From contig CAWCQU010000003.1 of NCBI GenBank assembly GCA_963797765.1, forward strand, positions 1,116,001 to 1,180,000: a DNA stretch of 64,000 bases. The letters are read 5' to 3'. How positions within the stretch are numbered: position 1 is the first letter of the stretch; every line of letters starts with the position of its first letter. This document shows, one piece after another, positions 1 to 10,600 of this stretch. A program made the translations under genes and the position numbers. Source of the stretch: JBGPTK01 sp963797765. Lineage in GTDB: Bacteria > Acidobacteriota > Terriglobia > Acidiferrales > UBA7541. The notes beneath the pieces are model-generated. The model searched no databases and was not told where the DNA came from. It saw only the letters and a program-made list of their open reading frames with translations.

Positions 1-166
1 AGTAAGTCCGCAACCCGCCGCCCGAGCTACGATAGCAATCGACGCCACAAGGGTAATCCTAAATTCAATCAGTCCCAACGTGCAGCTTCGTGCACCCTTT
101 TGCTTTGCGGGTCGCGAAGGGACGAAACCACCGAGCCAACTCCCATGACAACCAACCACGCCATTA

Positions 167-2875
167 ATGGCGCAGTATCACTCGATCAAGCGGCAGTATC
201 CCGGCGCGCTGCTGATGTTCCGTCTCGGCGATTTCTACGAACTTTTCTACGACGATGCGCTGGTAGCCTCCAAAGAGCTTCAAATCACCCTCACCGCCCG
301 CAATAAAGAAAAAGACCACGCCGTTCCAATGTGCGGCGTTCCCTATCACGCCGCGGAAAATTACATCGCCCGCCTGATCCGCGCCGGCCACAAAGTCGCC
401 ATCTGCGAGCAAACCGAAGAGCCTTCCAAGGGCAAGAAGCTCGTCCGCCGCGAAGTCGTCCGCGTCATCACTCCCGGCACAGCCACCGATTCCAGCGTGC
501 TGGCGGCCGGAGAGAACAATTTCTTAGCCGCCATATCCAGGCATCCTGCCGGGCAGCCCATCGGTCTCGCCTATGTCGATCTCTCCACGGGAGAATTTCG
601 TTCCGCCGAATTTTCAGGCGTCGGAGCGGAAACCAGAGTCAGCGACGAACTGCACGTTCTCCGACCCCGCGAGATTTTGTTACCAAGAGCCGCAACGCTC
701 TTCGCCCAACCCAAACTGCCCGAATTTGACGGCCTCGGCGCCACTGAAACGCTACTCGACGAATGGGTATTCGACCTCGATCAATCCGTCCGCTTGCTCG
801 AACAACAATTTGGGGTTGTGACCCTGGAAGGATTCGGCCTCGACGGGCATCCCCAAGCCATCGCCGCAGCCGGAGCGCTGGTTCACTACCTGCGCGAAAC
901 CTCCGCGCTCTCCGCGCAAAGCGCCGGAGCCGCCACGCCCCTTGCCAGCACTCGATCCGGAGGCAACGGACTCGAACATCTCGACCGCATCACTTTCTAC
1001 GAACAGCAAGACGCGTTAGTGCTCGACCACGTGACCGTCCGCAATCTCGAATTGCTCGAGCCAACCTCCGGCGACGACGAATCCGCCACTCTTGTGAATT
1101 CGTTGGACGAAACCGCCACCGGCATGGGCGCGCGATTGCTCAGATCCTGGATTCTGCGTCCATCCATCAACCGCGAGGAAATCGAAGCGCGGCTCGATGC
1201 CGTCGCGGAATTGAAATCACAGACCGTGACGCGTGAAGAAATCCACAAACATCTCGCTGGAATGCTCGACCTGGAACGGCTCACCAGCCGCGTCACGCTG
1301 GGCGTGGCCACGCCGCGCGATTTGATCGCCCTGGCACATTCGCTGGCGCGCATTCCATTGCTTCGCGGGCTTCTCGCCCCCAGCAAAAGCGCGCGCCTGG
1401 TGGCGCTGCACGGCTCGCTCGACGAACTCACCGATGTCCGCGAAAATATTGAACGAGGAATCGCCGAGGATCCTCCGGCATTGCCGAGCGATCCCGGCAT
1501 CATTCGCCGCGGTTACCACGCCGAACTCGACGATCTGCGAGATCTGAGCAAGCAAAGCAAACAAGTGATCGCGGCAATGGAGGACCGCGAACGCAAGCGC
1601 ACCAATATCGCCTCGCTGAAAATCCGCTTCAATCAAATTTTCGGCTATTACATCGAAATTTCGAAACCCAATCTAGCCCTAGCTCCCGCAGATTACGAAC
1701 GCAAACAAACACTTGTCAACGCCGAGCGTTTCACCTCGCCCGAACTAAAAGAATACGAGCGAAAAATTCTCGACGCCGACGATCGCATCAAAGGCATCGA
1801 GCGCCAACTCTTCAGCGAAATCCGCGAGCGGGTAGCCCAACAAGCCTCGCGTCTTCGCCAGACCGCCGCAGCCGTCGCCCAACTCGACGTGCTGGTAAAT
1901 TTCGCGCGTCTCGCAGCCCAGCGAAATTATTGCCGCCCTGAATTCACGGAAAACGAAATCGGCCGGACAGTCTCCAAATCTGATCCCGCCTCTGCCGTAA
2001 TACGCGGAGATTTGCTGATCTCGCAGGGCCGTCACCCGGTAGTCGAAAAACTGCTGGAAGCCCGCGGCGAACGCTTCGTCCCCAACGATTTATTTCTGGA
2101 CGACGAGTCGCAATTTCTGCTGATCATCACCGGACCCAACATGGGCGGCAAATCCACCTACCTGCGCCAGGCGGCGCTGATCGTTCTGATGGCGCAGATG
2201 GGATCGTTCGTCCCCGCTGCACAAGCCCGCTTGCCAATCACCGATCGAATCTTCACGCGCATCGGCGCCTCCGACAATCTGGCCCGTGGCCGTTCCACGT
2301 TTCTGGTAGAAATGAGCGAAGTAGCCGCAATCCTGAACACCACCACGCCGGCCAGCCTGGTGATCCTCGACGAAGTAGGCCGCGGCACGGCCACATTCGA
2401 CGGCCTTTCCATCGCCTGGGCCGTAGTGGAAGCCCTGCATGCCGGCGCCCGCCCGCGAACATTATTCGCGACGCATTACCACGAACTCACCGAACTCGAA
2501 CTCCTTCTCCCCGGAGTCAGAAACGTGCATGTCTCCGTTCGCGAATCCGGCAGCGAAATAATTTTTCTGCGCCGCGTCGAACCAGGCAGCGCCGATAAAA
2601 GTTACGGAATCGAAGTCGCCCGCCTCGCAGGCCTGCCCCGAGCGGTGGTCGAGCGCGCCCGCGAAATTCTCGCCCGCCACGAAAAAAGCGAACACCAACT
2701 CACCGAAGAACTTTCTCCCGGCGCAATCCCACCCACGGCCGAGCAGCCCGCCATGTTCACCGCAATCGATCGCGACGTGCTCGAATCACTGCGTCGCGCC
2801 GACCTCGACAACCTAAAGCCCCTCGACGCCCTGAATCTCCTCGCCCAGCTAAAAAAACAAGTCACCCGCTCATGA
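167..2875 (+). CDS. mutS: DNA mismatch repair protein MutS
   Basis: Mismatch-recognition ATPase that starts methyl-directed-type mismatch repair in the cytoplasm. 902 residues, close to the family's usual 850-900. The mismatch-reading Phe-x-Glu motif is at residues 23-25 (GDFYELF). The Walker A motif GPNMGGKS lies near residue 655, followed by the ST.FLVEM segment, Walker B (LVILDEVGRGT) and the ATHYHEL switch. Start: ATG at 167 is the first in frame, but the preceding codons of the same frame read TTPL, as in the family, and a better upstream ATG at 145 lies one base out of register. The true N-terminus is therefore probably at 145 with a one-base deletion near 149. The following gene, anmK, is on the same strand 116 bp or more downstream. 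Identification is certain; the start is not. Confidence 0.97.
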   Translation: MAQYHSIKRQYPGALLMFRLGDFYELFYDDALVASKELQITLTARNKEKDHAVPMCGVPYHAAENYIARLIRAGHKVAICEQTEEPSKGKKLVRREVVRVITPGTATDSSVLAAGENNFLAAISRHPAGQPIGLAYVDLSTGEFRSAEFSGVGAETRVSDELHVLRPREILLPRAATLFAQPKLPEFDGLGATETLLDEWVFDLDQSVRLLEQQFGVVTLEGFGLDGHPQAIAAAGALVHYLRETSALSAQSAGAATPLASTRSGGNGLEHLDRITFYEQQDALVLDHVTVRNLELLEPTSGDDESATLVNSLDETATGMGARLLRSWILRPSINREEIEARLDAVAELKSQTVTREEIHKHLAGMLDLERLTSRVTLGVATPRDLIALAHSLARIPLLRGLLAPSKSARLVALHGSLDELTDVRENIERGIAEDPPALPSDPGIIRRGYHAELDDLRDLSKQSKQVIAAMEDRERKRTNIASLKIRFNQIFGYYIEISKPNLALAPADYERKQTLVNAERFTSPELKEYERKILDADDRIKGIERQLFSEIRERVAQQASRLRQTAAAVAQLDVLVNFARLAAQRNYCRPEFTENEIGRTVSKSDPASAVIRGDLLISQGRHPVVEKLLEARGERFVPNDLFLDDESQFLLIITGPNMGGKSTYLRQAALIVLMAQMGSFVPAAQARLPITDRIFTRIGASDNLARGRSTFLVEMSEVAAILNTTTPASLVILDEVGRGTATFDGLSIAWAVVEALHAGARPRTLFATHYHELTELELLLPGVRNVHVSVRESGSEIIFLRRVEPGSADKSYGIEVARLAGLPRAVVERAREILARHEKSEHQLTEELSPGAIPPTAEQPAMFTAIDRDVLESLRRADLDNLKPLDALNLLAQLKKQVTRS

Positions 2876-2991
2876 GTATCACTTCAAGCAAGCCCCCGCG
2901 ATTCACACCCGTCCCCGTCCTCCGTCTACGGCTAGACTTTTTGGCAGGCGCTAAATGTACGCGGCGCAGTGAAAGGAATTAGCGGGAGCGA

Positions 2992-4280
2992 ATGGGAATG
3001 GTGTCATCCTTAGCGAAGCGCGCAGTCCGCGTCCCGACGGGTCTTGTCGGGACGAAGGATCCCGCGAAGCTCGCGCGGAAACAAACTCCGAACTCCACGA
3101 ACAACCGTCCCCTGCGCGTGCTAGGCCTCATGTCCGGCACCTCCGCCGACGGCATCGACGTAGCCCTCGTTCGCATCTCCGGAGCCCCGCCGCGTCTCGA
3201 AGCAAAACTCGAAAACTTCTTCTCAATTCCCTACCCCGCCAAAGTCCGCGCTGCAGTCCTAAGCCTCGGCGAAGGAGCAGCCACCAGCACCGCTCAAATC
3301 AGCCAACTCAATTTTCTTCTGGGAGAACTATTCGCCGCCGCAGCGCTAAAAGCCTGCCGCCGCTTCGCCGTAAAGCCGCATCAAATTGATCTGATCGGCT
3401 CGCACGGACAAACCGTTTACCATCAGGGACTACGCGTAAATTTTCTGGGAGCATCGGGCATCGCCTCCACGCTGCAAATCGGAGAACCATCGATCATCGC
3501 GGAGCGCACCGGAATCACCACGATCGCCGATTTTCGCCCTGCTGATATGGCCGCCGGAGGTCAGGGCGCTCCCCTCGTCCCCTTCGTCGATTACCTGCTC
3601 TATCGCGACGCACTCCGCGCACGCATCGCGCTCAATATCGGCGGCATCGCGAATTCACCTCGATTCCGCGCGCCGCCCGCCCGCAAGACGTACTGGCCTT
3701 CGACACTGGCCCGGGCAACATGATCGTCGACGCATTGGTTCAGCACTTCACGAACGGCCGCCAGACCTATGACAAAGACGCCCGCATGGCCTCGCGCGGA
3801 GAAATGCTGCCCGACCTGCTCGCTGAACTTCTGCGCGCTCCCTACTTTCGCAAAGCCCCGCCGAAAACAGCCGGTCGAGAACAATTCGGCCAGGAATTCG
3901 CCGCGCGAGCCCTCCGCTGGGGAAAAAAGGCGCGCGCCCGCCCCGAAGATCTAATTCGCACCGTTACCTTGCTGACGCCGATCACCATCGCCGATGCAAT
4001 CCGCAACTGGGCTCCCGCCGGCACCGGCCCTCGCGACATGATCGTCGCCGGGGGCGGCGCGCGCAATCCCCTGATGATGGCCATGCTTGTCGCCGCCGTT
4101 CCGAAGATCACGGTCATCCCCTCCAGCGATTTGGGCGTCCCCGGCGACGCCAAAGAAGCCTTCGCCTTCGCAATCCTCGCCTACGAGGCCTACTACAACC
4201 GCCCCAACAATCTACCCAGCGCCACAGGCGCAAAACACCCCACAGTCCTAGGCAAAATAATCCATGCCCCCAATCGCTAG
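2992..4280 (+). CDS. anmK: Anhydro-N-acetylmuramic acid kinase (frameshifted)
   Basis: Cytosolic sugar kinase of cell-wall recycling; it phosphorylates and opens 1,6-anhydro-MurNAc to MurNAc-6-phosphate. The N-terminal part carries the family signature MSGTSADGIDVAL, then GSHGQT and NIGGIAN. The C-terminal part, in another frame from about 3656, resumes with DTGPGNMIVDAL and ends in GGGARN...LGVPGDAKEAFAF. Reading across the junction restores NLTSIPRAARPQDVLAFDTG if one base (probably C) is added near 3656, so this is a single-base deletion rather than two genes. Start is uncertain: ATG 2992 would add about 42 residues encoded by a dispersed repeat, while an in-frame GTG at 3118 sits directly before the conserved MSGTS motif. 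The end overlaps the next gene's nominal start. Confidence 0.9.
3003..3075 (+). repeat. Dispersed repeat R2 variant carrying an inner hairpin
   Basis: Reads GTCATCCTTAGCGAAGCG at one side and GAAGGATCCCGCG at the other, the layout of the window's GTCATTCC...GGAATCC repeat family. Between them is a perfect hairpin: arm CGTCCCGAC (3030-3038), 7-nt loop, arm GTCGGGACG (3046-3054). The same inner hairpin occurs at 7493 and 52308 inside other repeat families. It lies in frame at the 5' end of anmK. Confidence 0.7.
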
Positions 4281-6024
4281 TCGTTCGGATTGGCTCGTGA
4301 GCCCGAGCTCGCAACTCGCAGCGGCGCTCCGCAGCGCATTCCGACTGATCATTCAAAGCCCCCTCGCCAATGCCGTCATTCAGACCGATGCTGCAAACGC
4401 GGTCATTCCTACCGGTGCTGTAAACGCGGTCATTCCGACCGCAGGGAGGAATCCAGAGTTACAGCAGCCTGCCCTCAACCAGCGTATTCATTCGAAGTGC
4501 AGTCTAGCCGCCTTCGCCTTTCTTCTCCTCGCACTCGCAGCCATCACCAGCTGCACGCGCGCCAACTCCGCGAACAATCCCACCCTCGTCAACTTCCTAA
4601 TCGAATCCATGCCCACCAACCTCGATCCCCGCATCGGCACCGACGCGCAATCGCAGCGCCTCGACAGCCTGATCTTCAGCAGCCTGGTCTGGCGCGACGC
4701 GCAAATGAATTTCATTCCCGACCTGGCCGAGCGCTGGGAAACTCCCGACTCGCGCACGTACGTTTTCCACCTCCGTCACGGCGTTAAGTTTCACGACGGC
4801 CGCCCGCTCACGTCCGCCGACATTAAATACACTTTCGATTCCATCATCTCCGGCGGAATCAAAACTCCGAAGCGTGGTTCTTTCCGCATCGTCGATTCCA
4901 TCGAAACTCCCGACGACGCAACCGTAATCTTCCATCTCCACGAACCCTACGCCTCGTTCTTAGGCGCCCTGGTGCGCCCAGCGATGGGAATCGTTCCGCG
5001 CGGCTCCGGGCCCGAAATTGCCCAGCACCCCATCGGCAGCGGCCCGTTCCGATTCGTCAGCTCGCAGCAGGATGAAGACGTAGTCCTCGAACGCAATCCT
5101 GATTATTTCGGCGCCGCGCCCAAAATTCCGCAAGTCCGTTTCCGCATCGTGCCCGATCCTATGACGCGCGCCCTCGAGTTACGCAAAGGCACCGCTGACC
5201 TCGCCATCAATTCACTGGGCTCCGATACGGTTGTCGCACTCGCCAGCGACCGCCTCCTCGACTTCACCGAATCCCCCGGCACCTCGCTCGCCTACATCGC
5301 CATCAATTTCGACGATGCAATCCTCGCGCATCGCGAAGTGCGTCAAGCGCTCGCTTACGCCACCGACCGCGCCAGCCTGATTCGCTATTTGCTGCGCGAT
5401 CAGGCCCGCCCCGCTTACAATTTGCTCCCGCCAAACAGTTGGGCCTATGACCCCAACGTCCCGCACTACGATTTCGATCCCGAAAAAGCGCGCAAACTTC
5501 TCGACGCCGCCGGTTTCCCTCCCGGCCCCGGCGGCATTCGCTTTCACCTCACCATGAAAACTTCCACGGAAGAATCCCCGCGCCTGCTCGCCGCCGCTCT
5601 GCAGGATCAATGGAAGCAAGTAGGCATCGCACTCGAATTGCGTCCGCTGGAAATCGCCACGCTCTTCGCCGACATCACCCGGGGCAGCTTCCAGCTCTAC
5701 ACGCTGCGCTGGATCGGCGCCAACAACGATCCCGACATTTTCGAATTCGTCTTCAGCTCCAAAAAGATTCCGCCCAACGGAGCGAATCGCGGACGCTACC
5801 GCAATCCGCAACTTGACGCGCTGCTCGATCAAGCCCGCTCGGAAATGGATCAGCAGAAGCGCAAACAAATTTTTTGGGAAGTTCAAAAAATTGTGGCCAA
5901 CGATTTGCCCTACCTGAATCTTTGGTACGTGGACAACATCTGCGTGCATCGCCGCCGCATCGAAAATATTTCGCTGCTCCCCTCCGGCGACTACGATTTT
6001 ATCGATTCAATTGTTCTGAAATAA
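4264..6024 (+). CDS. ABC transporter substrate-binding lipoprotein, family 5 (peptide type)
   Basis: Extracytoplasmic solute-binding protein of the DppA/OppA type, expected to be lipid-anchored. A hydrophobic stretch (AAFAFLLLALAAITSC, about residues 80-95) ends in a lipobox cysteine. The mature part shows LDPRIGTDAQSQRLDSLIF, the family motif around LRHGVKFHDGRPLTSADIKYTFD, and a typical C-terminal YLNLWYVDN. The roughly 80 residues before the signal peptide are not family-like: they include three 9-residue units encoded by a 27-bp tandem repeat. The real start is therefore probably lost, or lies downstream and uses a rare codon. No permease or ATPase gene is adjacent, so the substrate and transporter partners are unknown. 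It overlaps the anmK end by 17 bp at the nominal start. Confidence 0.85.
   Translation: MPPIASRSDWLVSPSSQLAAALRSAFRLIIQSPLANAVIQTDAANAVIPTGAVNAVIPTAGRNPELQQPALNQRIHSKCSLAAFAFLLLALAAITSCTRANSANNPTLVNFLIESMPTNLDPRIGTDAQSQRLDSLIFSSLVWRDAQMNFIPDLAERWETPDSRTYVFHLRHGVKFHDGRPLTSADIKYTFDSIISGGIKTPKRGSFRIVDSIETPDDATVIFHLHEPYASFLGALVRPAMGIVPRGSGPEIAQHPIGSGPFRFVSSQQDEDVVLERNPDYFGAAPKIPQVRFRIVPDPMTRALELRKGTADLAINSLGSDTVVALASDRLLDFTESPGTSLAYIAINFDDAILAHREVRQALAYATDRASLIRYLLRDQARPAYNLLPPNSWAYDPNVPHYDFDPEKARKLLDAAGFPPGPGGIRFHLTMKTSTEESPRLLAAALQDQWKQVGIALELRPLEIATLFADITRGSFQLYTLRWIGANNDPDIFEFVFSSKKIPPNGANRGRYRNPQLDALLDQARSEMDQQKRKQIFWEVQKIVANDLPYLNLWYVDNICVHRRRIENISLLPSGDYDFIDSIVLK
4372..4454 (+). repeat. 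27-bp tandem repeat, R2-related
   Basis: Three consecutive units at 4372-4398, 4399-4425 and 4426-4454, each starting GC(C/G)GTCATTC. The last ends GGGAGGAATCC, as dispersed R2 repeats do. Read in the lipoprotein frame they encode NAVIQTDAA, NAVIPTGAV and NAVIPTAGR, placed ahead of the signal peptide. Confidence 0.75.
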
Positions 6025-6045
6025 CCGCGGCGGGGTAAAAGTGTT

Positions 6046-6072
6046 TGTAGGGGCGCTGCTTGCTGCGCCCGC
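6046..6072. repeat. Dispersed palindromic repeat R4, copy 1
   Basis: TGTAGGGGCGCTGCTTGC followed by TGCGCCCGC; the arms GGGCGC and GCGCCC can form a hairpin. An identical 26-bp core occurs in inverted orientation at 26643-26668. It sits directly after the solute-binding protein stop, between convergent genes. Confidence 0.7.
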
Positions 6073-6108
6073 CTTTGAAAGATGACGGGGCATTTACAAC
6101 TCGCCGCA

Positions 6109-6858
6109 CTACGATTCCAGCGCTTTGCGGATTTCGCTTTCGGGGATGGATCCTTCTCGCGCAACCCACCAATCGCTCTCCGTCAATCCCACAATCGTGG
6201 AGGCGAGCACGGCTCCTGTATCTCCCGAATCCAGAATCAGCGGAAGCCGTTCGCCAAGTTGTTTTACTAACTCATCCGCACTGGTACACGCGGGAAAACC
6301 GGAAAGGTTCGCGCTAGTTCCGGTAATAGGGTTCCCCACCGCGTCGATCAAAGCGCAAGCCAGCGCCGAGCGCGCCCAGCGCAACGCCACTCGTCCGCTA
6401 TTTCCCGTAACCTTCAGCGGCAATCGATGAGTCGCCTCCACCACAATCGTCAACGCCCCCGGCCAAAACGCGTGCGCCAGAACCAAAAACGCATTTGGCA
6501 ATTCGCGGGCCAAAGTCGCCGCTTGTTCGATTGAACTCACCAATATCGGCAGCGCCTTCGTTTCCGGACGCCCCTTCACCTGAAACACCCGCTCCACCGC
6601 CGCCAAATTAAACGGGTCGGCTGCCAATCCATAAAATGTATCCGTGGGCAGTCCGACCACGCGCCCTCTGCGAATAAACGCAGCGGCGTAATCCACCAGG
6701 TTCGGATCAGGATCTTCTTGTGAGACTTTAAGGATTTCGACGGGCAAAGTGTGTTCGCTCGTGGCGGGCAACAGCCCAAGCTCTGCGGCAAAATAACACA
6801 GGCAGCGCATCCGGCGCAAGCCGATCCACGAGACAGACATGCATGCCATTGTAATCAC
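6109..6858 (-). CDS. tsaC: L-threonylcarbamoyladenylate synthase (Sua5/YciO/YrdC family)
   Basis: Makes threonylcarbamoyl-AMP from threonine, bicarbonate and ATP for the t6A modification of ANN-decoding tRNAs; cytosolic. The YrdC domain is recognisable from GLPTDTFYGLAADPF (about residue 70), VKGRPETKALPILV with the conserved Lys and Arg, FWPGALTIVV, and the nucleotide-site GTSANLSG near residue 185. The first 40 or so residues (starting MITMACMSVSW) are not conserved, so translation probably begins closer to LPVEILKVSQ, although no strong ribosome site decides it. The C-terminal Sua5 extension is absent, which makes it TsaC-like in length. It is convergent with the upstream lipoprotein gene. 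Confidence 0.9.
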   Translation of the reverse strand: MITMACMSVSWIGLRRMRCLCYFAAELGLLPATSEHTLPVEILKVSQEDPDPNLVDYAAAFIRRGRVVGLPTDTFYGLAADPFNLAAVERVFQVKGRPETKALPILVSSIEQAATLARELPNAFLVLAHAFWPGALTIVVEATHRLPLKVTGNSGRVALRWARSALACALIDAVGNPITGTSANLSGFPACTSADELVKQLGERLPLILDSGDTGAVLASTIVGLTESDWWVAREGSIPESEIRKALES

Positions 6859-7687
6859 AGAACTTCACCAGCGGCAAAATTAGGTTTTCGAGCAGGTGGA
6901 TAGCTGATGGTGTCCGCCGCTTCCCCTGGAGAGATCCATTCAAACGAACAAGACAAAGTCGGTTCCGGTTTGCGCGCAACTTTAAGATCCCCACCATTCC
7001 CGATGGAACTGGGAAGATTGGACAACCCGGCGGCTCCCGTTCGAGAATTTACGGGGCGACGGGTCGAATTTGTCATCATTTCCGAGCTCGGTAACAGGCA
7101 CCCGCAAACATACGATATAGAGGCGATTAGGATTTTGTAACGACGTGATTTTTCAATGATTTGGGTGATTTTGACTATGAATCCCATTGGCGATTAGCCA
7201 GGCGATTAGAAATGGAGTGAATTTCATGCAGAAAATGTTCGTGAGCAGCGATATCAAATGACCCGGAATTTTGCAGAGAGGAAGCTTTGAAGCGGGATGA
7301 AGAGAACGATGCCGCTGAAGTTTGGGAATTCTCTGTGTAAGATCTCATATCACTGTTTACCATAAGGATAATAGGTTTGTCAAGAGTTTTCGTAATGTCC
7401 TAATTTGACCGTTGAGCATGTCTTGGCGCTACTTCAGGGTCATGCTTCAGGGGCTACAGCCTCTGTTTGGTGCGTTTTCTAATGTCGGAGCTTCCCGATC
7501 AAAGCCATCGGGACGCAAACAGCGCGGAAGCTCCGACTCCCTAAAAATCAAGCCAACTTCAATTTAGGGCAGCATCAGAGATTTCGGGGCCGATAGAGGT
7601 GCCGCGCCTACGGCGCTGCGCACCCCAGCTTGCTAGATTTGCGTCAGCCGCCGATGATGGAATGGCGAGGCGCTGAGACGAAGATCG
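6859..7687. other. Gene-poor interval between tsaC and the first YVTN gene
   Basis: No convincing gene. Open frames on both strands at 6855-7187 have no recognisable sequence. A 62-codon minus-strand frame (7175-7363) starts just inside an AT-rich stretch that carries a TTGACA box read on the minus strand (7383-7378). It could be a decayed gene remnant but has no family resemblance I can name. Repeat R1 occupies 7445-7547. Confidence 0.5.
7445..7547. repeat. Dispersed repeat R1, copy with nested hairpin
   Basis: Begins TTCAGGGGCTACAGCC and ends CTCCGACTCCCTAAAAA. Outer arms GTCGGAGCTTCC (7484-7495) and GGAAGCTCCGAC (7526-7537) are perfectly complementary. Inside them is a second hairpin, TCCCGAT (7493-7499), 7-nt loop, ATCGGGA (7507-7513). 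The other R1 copies, at 53684 and 63870, lack this inner hairpin. Confidence 0.75.
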
Positions 7688-10600
7688 TCATTTGAACCGG
7701 TCGTCCGTCTGCGCGTCGAGCTGGACGCTCTGCTGGTTGCTTCGGGCGTTGTCGGTGATCGTCAACCGCGCGTGTTTCGGTCCTTTGGTCCCCGGCTGAA
7801 GCGTGATCGTGAACCGGCAGCCTTCGTGCGCTTCCAGCACCTTTGGACAGTCATCGGTTGCGCTAAAGTCTCGCGCGTCCGGACCGGTGATCCCGCTTGC
7901 AACGATCAGTAGCGACGTCGTCCCTGGGTTCCTCAGATGAACGGTGCGGGTGTTGTCCTCGTGATGGCGCTCCCGGTCGAATTCCACACGGTCGGGATCG
8001 AACTCGGCCCGGGGATCGATTGCTGTTGCCGTCACGGGAATCAGCTGCGGCGCTGCCTGCTTGTTCGCCGCAATCTGCAGGGATGCCGTGGCCGTGCCTG
8101 CGTGCCAGGCAAAGAAGCGAATCCGGATTTGGCAGTTTGCTCCGGCTTGCAGCCGGAACGGGCAGTCCACGTCGGCGTCAAATTCACGGCTCCCTGCGGC
8201 GGCCGGAACGATCGTGGCCTGAATGTGTGTTAGCGGTGCCGTTCCCGTGTTCGTGATCGTCACGGACTGCTCGTGTCCCTCAAAGCGGAAGGCCGTTCCG
8301 AAATCGATGGTCGTCGGCGTGAGATTTGCGAACGCCCCCGACACGGTCAGCGTGAACGCCTGAAACACGCTGCCGCCGGAAGCTGTCGCCGTGAACTCGA
8401 TGGGATACACGCCGCCGGTCACGGGATTACCCGCGAGAGTTCCCGTGCCGTCGTGGTTGTCCGTGAAGGTGACGCCCGGCGGCAATGGGCCGAGTTCCGC
8501 CAGAGTAATCGAGGAAACCAACCCAGCTGCCGTCACCGTGAACGATCCAGGTTGATCTGCAGTGAAGGTAGCTACCGATGCGCTGGTAATCGTAAGTTCC
8601 ACCGGCAATGTCCCGCCGCCCGATCCCGAAGAACCAGATGCGGTGACCGCAAATTCGTAGGACGTTATGTTGCCGATCAGCGGGCTCAATCCACTCGTGC
8701 CCAGATTCGATCCGGCGGCCTCCAGCATCACGGAAGTTTCCATCTCATCGGTGGCAAAGGCGTAGAGAATGTGCGTCCCCTCCGAAATGCTGGGGAGCGT
8801 GGTGTTCTTGCCCGAAGTCGCAGCGCTCCAAGTTCCCGTCCAGGTGTCCAACTGATAGAACACTTGGTCGGGCAGTTGAGCACTCGGTGAAAACGTGTCC
8901 TTGGCAGTGAACTTAAAAGTGGGCGTTGCTGTGTCGGTGGAATTGTCCGTCAGAGTGCTGATTGTAGTCGTCAGCGGAATCGTCTGGACTGGCTGCTCCG
9001 CCAGCACCGTGGCGCTGCTGCTGCCGTAATTCGCCACGTACACCTTTCCGGCTGCCGGGTCCACCGCCACCACGACGGGATTTTTGCCAACGGCTACCGT
9101 GGTCGTTGTGCCGGTCGCCCCGTCAATCACAGTGACACTGGCGCTGCCGTAGTTGGCTACATAAATCTTGTTGGTAGCCACGTTCACCGCTACGGAATCC
9201 GGGTTGGTTCCCACGGCCACGGTGGCCGCGGTGTTGGTGGCGCCGTCGATCACCGTCACGCTGGCGCTGGCGTAATTGGCCACGTAAATCCGGTTGGTAA
9301 TCTCATTCACCGCGATGGAAAGGGGCTCCGAGCCCACCGCTACCTTGGTCACCACTGCGTTGGTGGCCCCGTCAATCACGCTCACGGTATTGGCGCCGTT
9401 GTTGGCCACATAAATCTGGTTGGTCGAGCGGTTCACCGCGATCGCTGCCGGCTCGGCTCCCGTCTTCACCGTCGCCGTTTCGTTGGTGGCTCCATTGATG
9501 ACTGTCATCGTGTTTGAAAAAAGGTTGGAGACATATATCTTGTCCGTGGCGTCGTTCAGGGCCAAAAATTCAGGCGTGGAGCCGGTCTTGACAGTGCTTG
9601 TGGCATTCGTCGCTCCGTCCACCACCGTCACAGTGTCGTCGATCGCATTGGCCACGTAGACCTTGTTCGTCACCGCATTCACCGCCACTGAGGCGGGTGA
9701 GGCACCCGTGCCGACGCTCGTCGTCGCGCTGGTGGCGCCATCAATCACCGTCAGAGTGTTGCTGCCCGAATTGACCACATAGATGGAGTTGGTGATGGGG
9801 TTGACGGCAACCGCGCTGGGTTTCTGGCCGGCTGCGAGCGTGGAGGTGGTCGAGCCGTCGATCACCGTGACATCGCCGGCGGTTTGATTGGCAACATATG
9901 CCATGTGCGTTTGCGGGTTCACTCCCACGCCGGCCGGTTTCGCTCCTGTAGGGAGGGAGCTTGCCGCGTTCGTGGCTCCATCAATGACGCTCACGGTTCC
10001 TGAATTGGAGTTCGCAACATAGATGCGGTTCGTAACCGGATCCACCGCGACCGAATAGGGACTGTCGCCGCACTGCAGCGTTGCCGTTGCGCCGGTGGCG
10101 CCATCGATCGCTGATAAAGTTCCGTCGGAATTCGCCACGTAGATCTGATTCGTGAGCGGGTTCACGGCAACTGAATAGGGAGACTTGCCCACGGCAATGC
10201 TCGAAGTGGTCAGAGCAGCGCCATCAATCACCGTCAGGCTATTCGAGAGATGATCGGCCACGTACACCTGGTTGGTCACCGGGTTGACGGCGATCGAGAC
10301 AGGTGATTTCCCCACCGCGACTGTGGAGGTCGCCAGGGAGGCGCCGTCAATCACCGTCACGCTATCACCGGCGCCATCCACGACAAAAATCTTGTTGGTC
10401 ACCGGGTTGACGGCAAGGGCCCCGGGATCGCTCCCGACGGGGACCGACTGGGTCGGGTAAACGTTGGGGGCCTCTGAAAAGACGTTCGCCGTACCGGAAT
10501 TGGCGCTCACAAGATAGAGCAGATCCGTAAGAGGGTTTAAGGCGATTCCGAGACCGAAGGGAATTCGACCTTCAAGTGTTCCTTTTCCAAAGTTTGCCGG

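Noticed and set aside
1..144. Possible terminator GTGCA / TGCAC with T-run near 80-100
   Set aside because: The 5-bp stem is too weak to call and no upstream gene end is visible.
4372..4454. 27-bp triple repeat as a CRISPR remnant
   Set aside because: Units are contiguous with no spacers, end like dispersed R2 repeats, and lie in an open frame.
5212..5949. 245-codon minus-strand frame inside the solute-binding protein gene
   Set aside because: Shadow of the lipoprotein coding sequence; no ribosome site and no known family.
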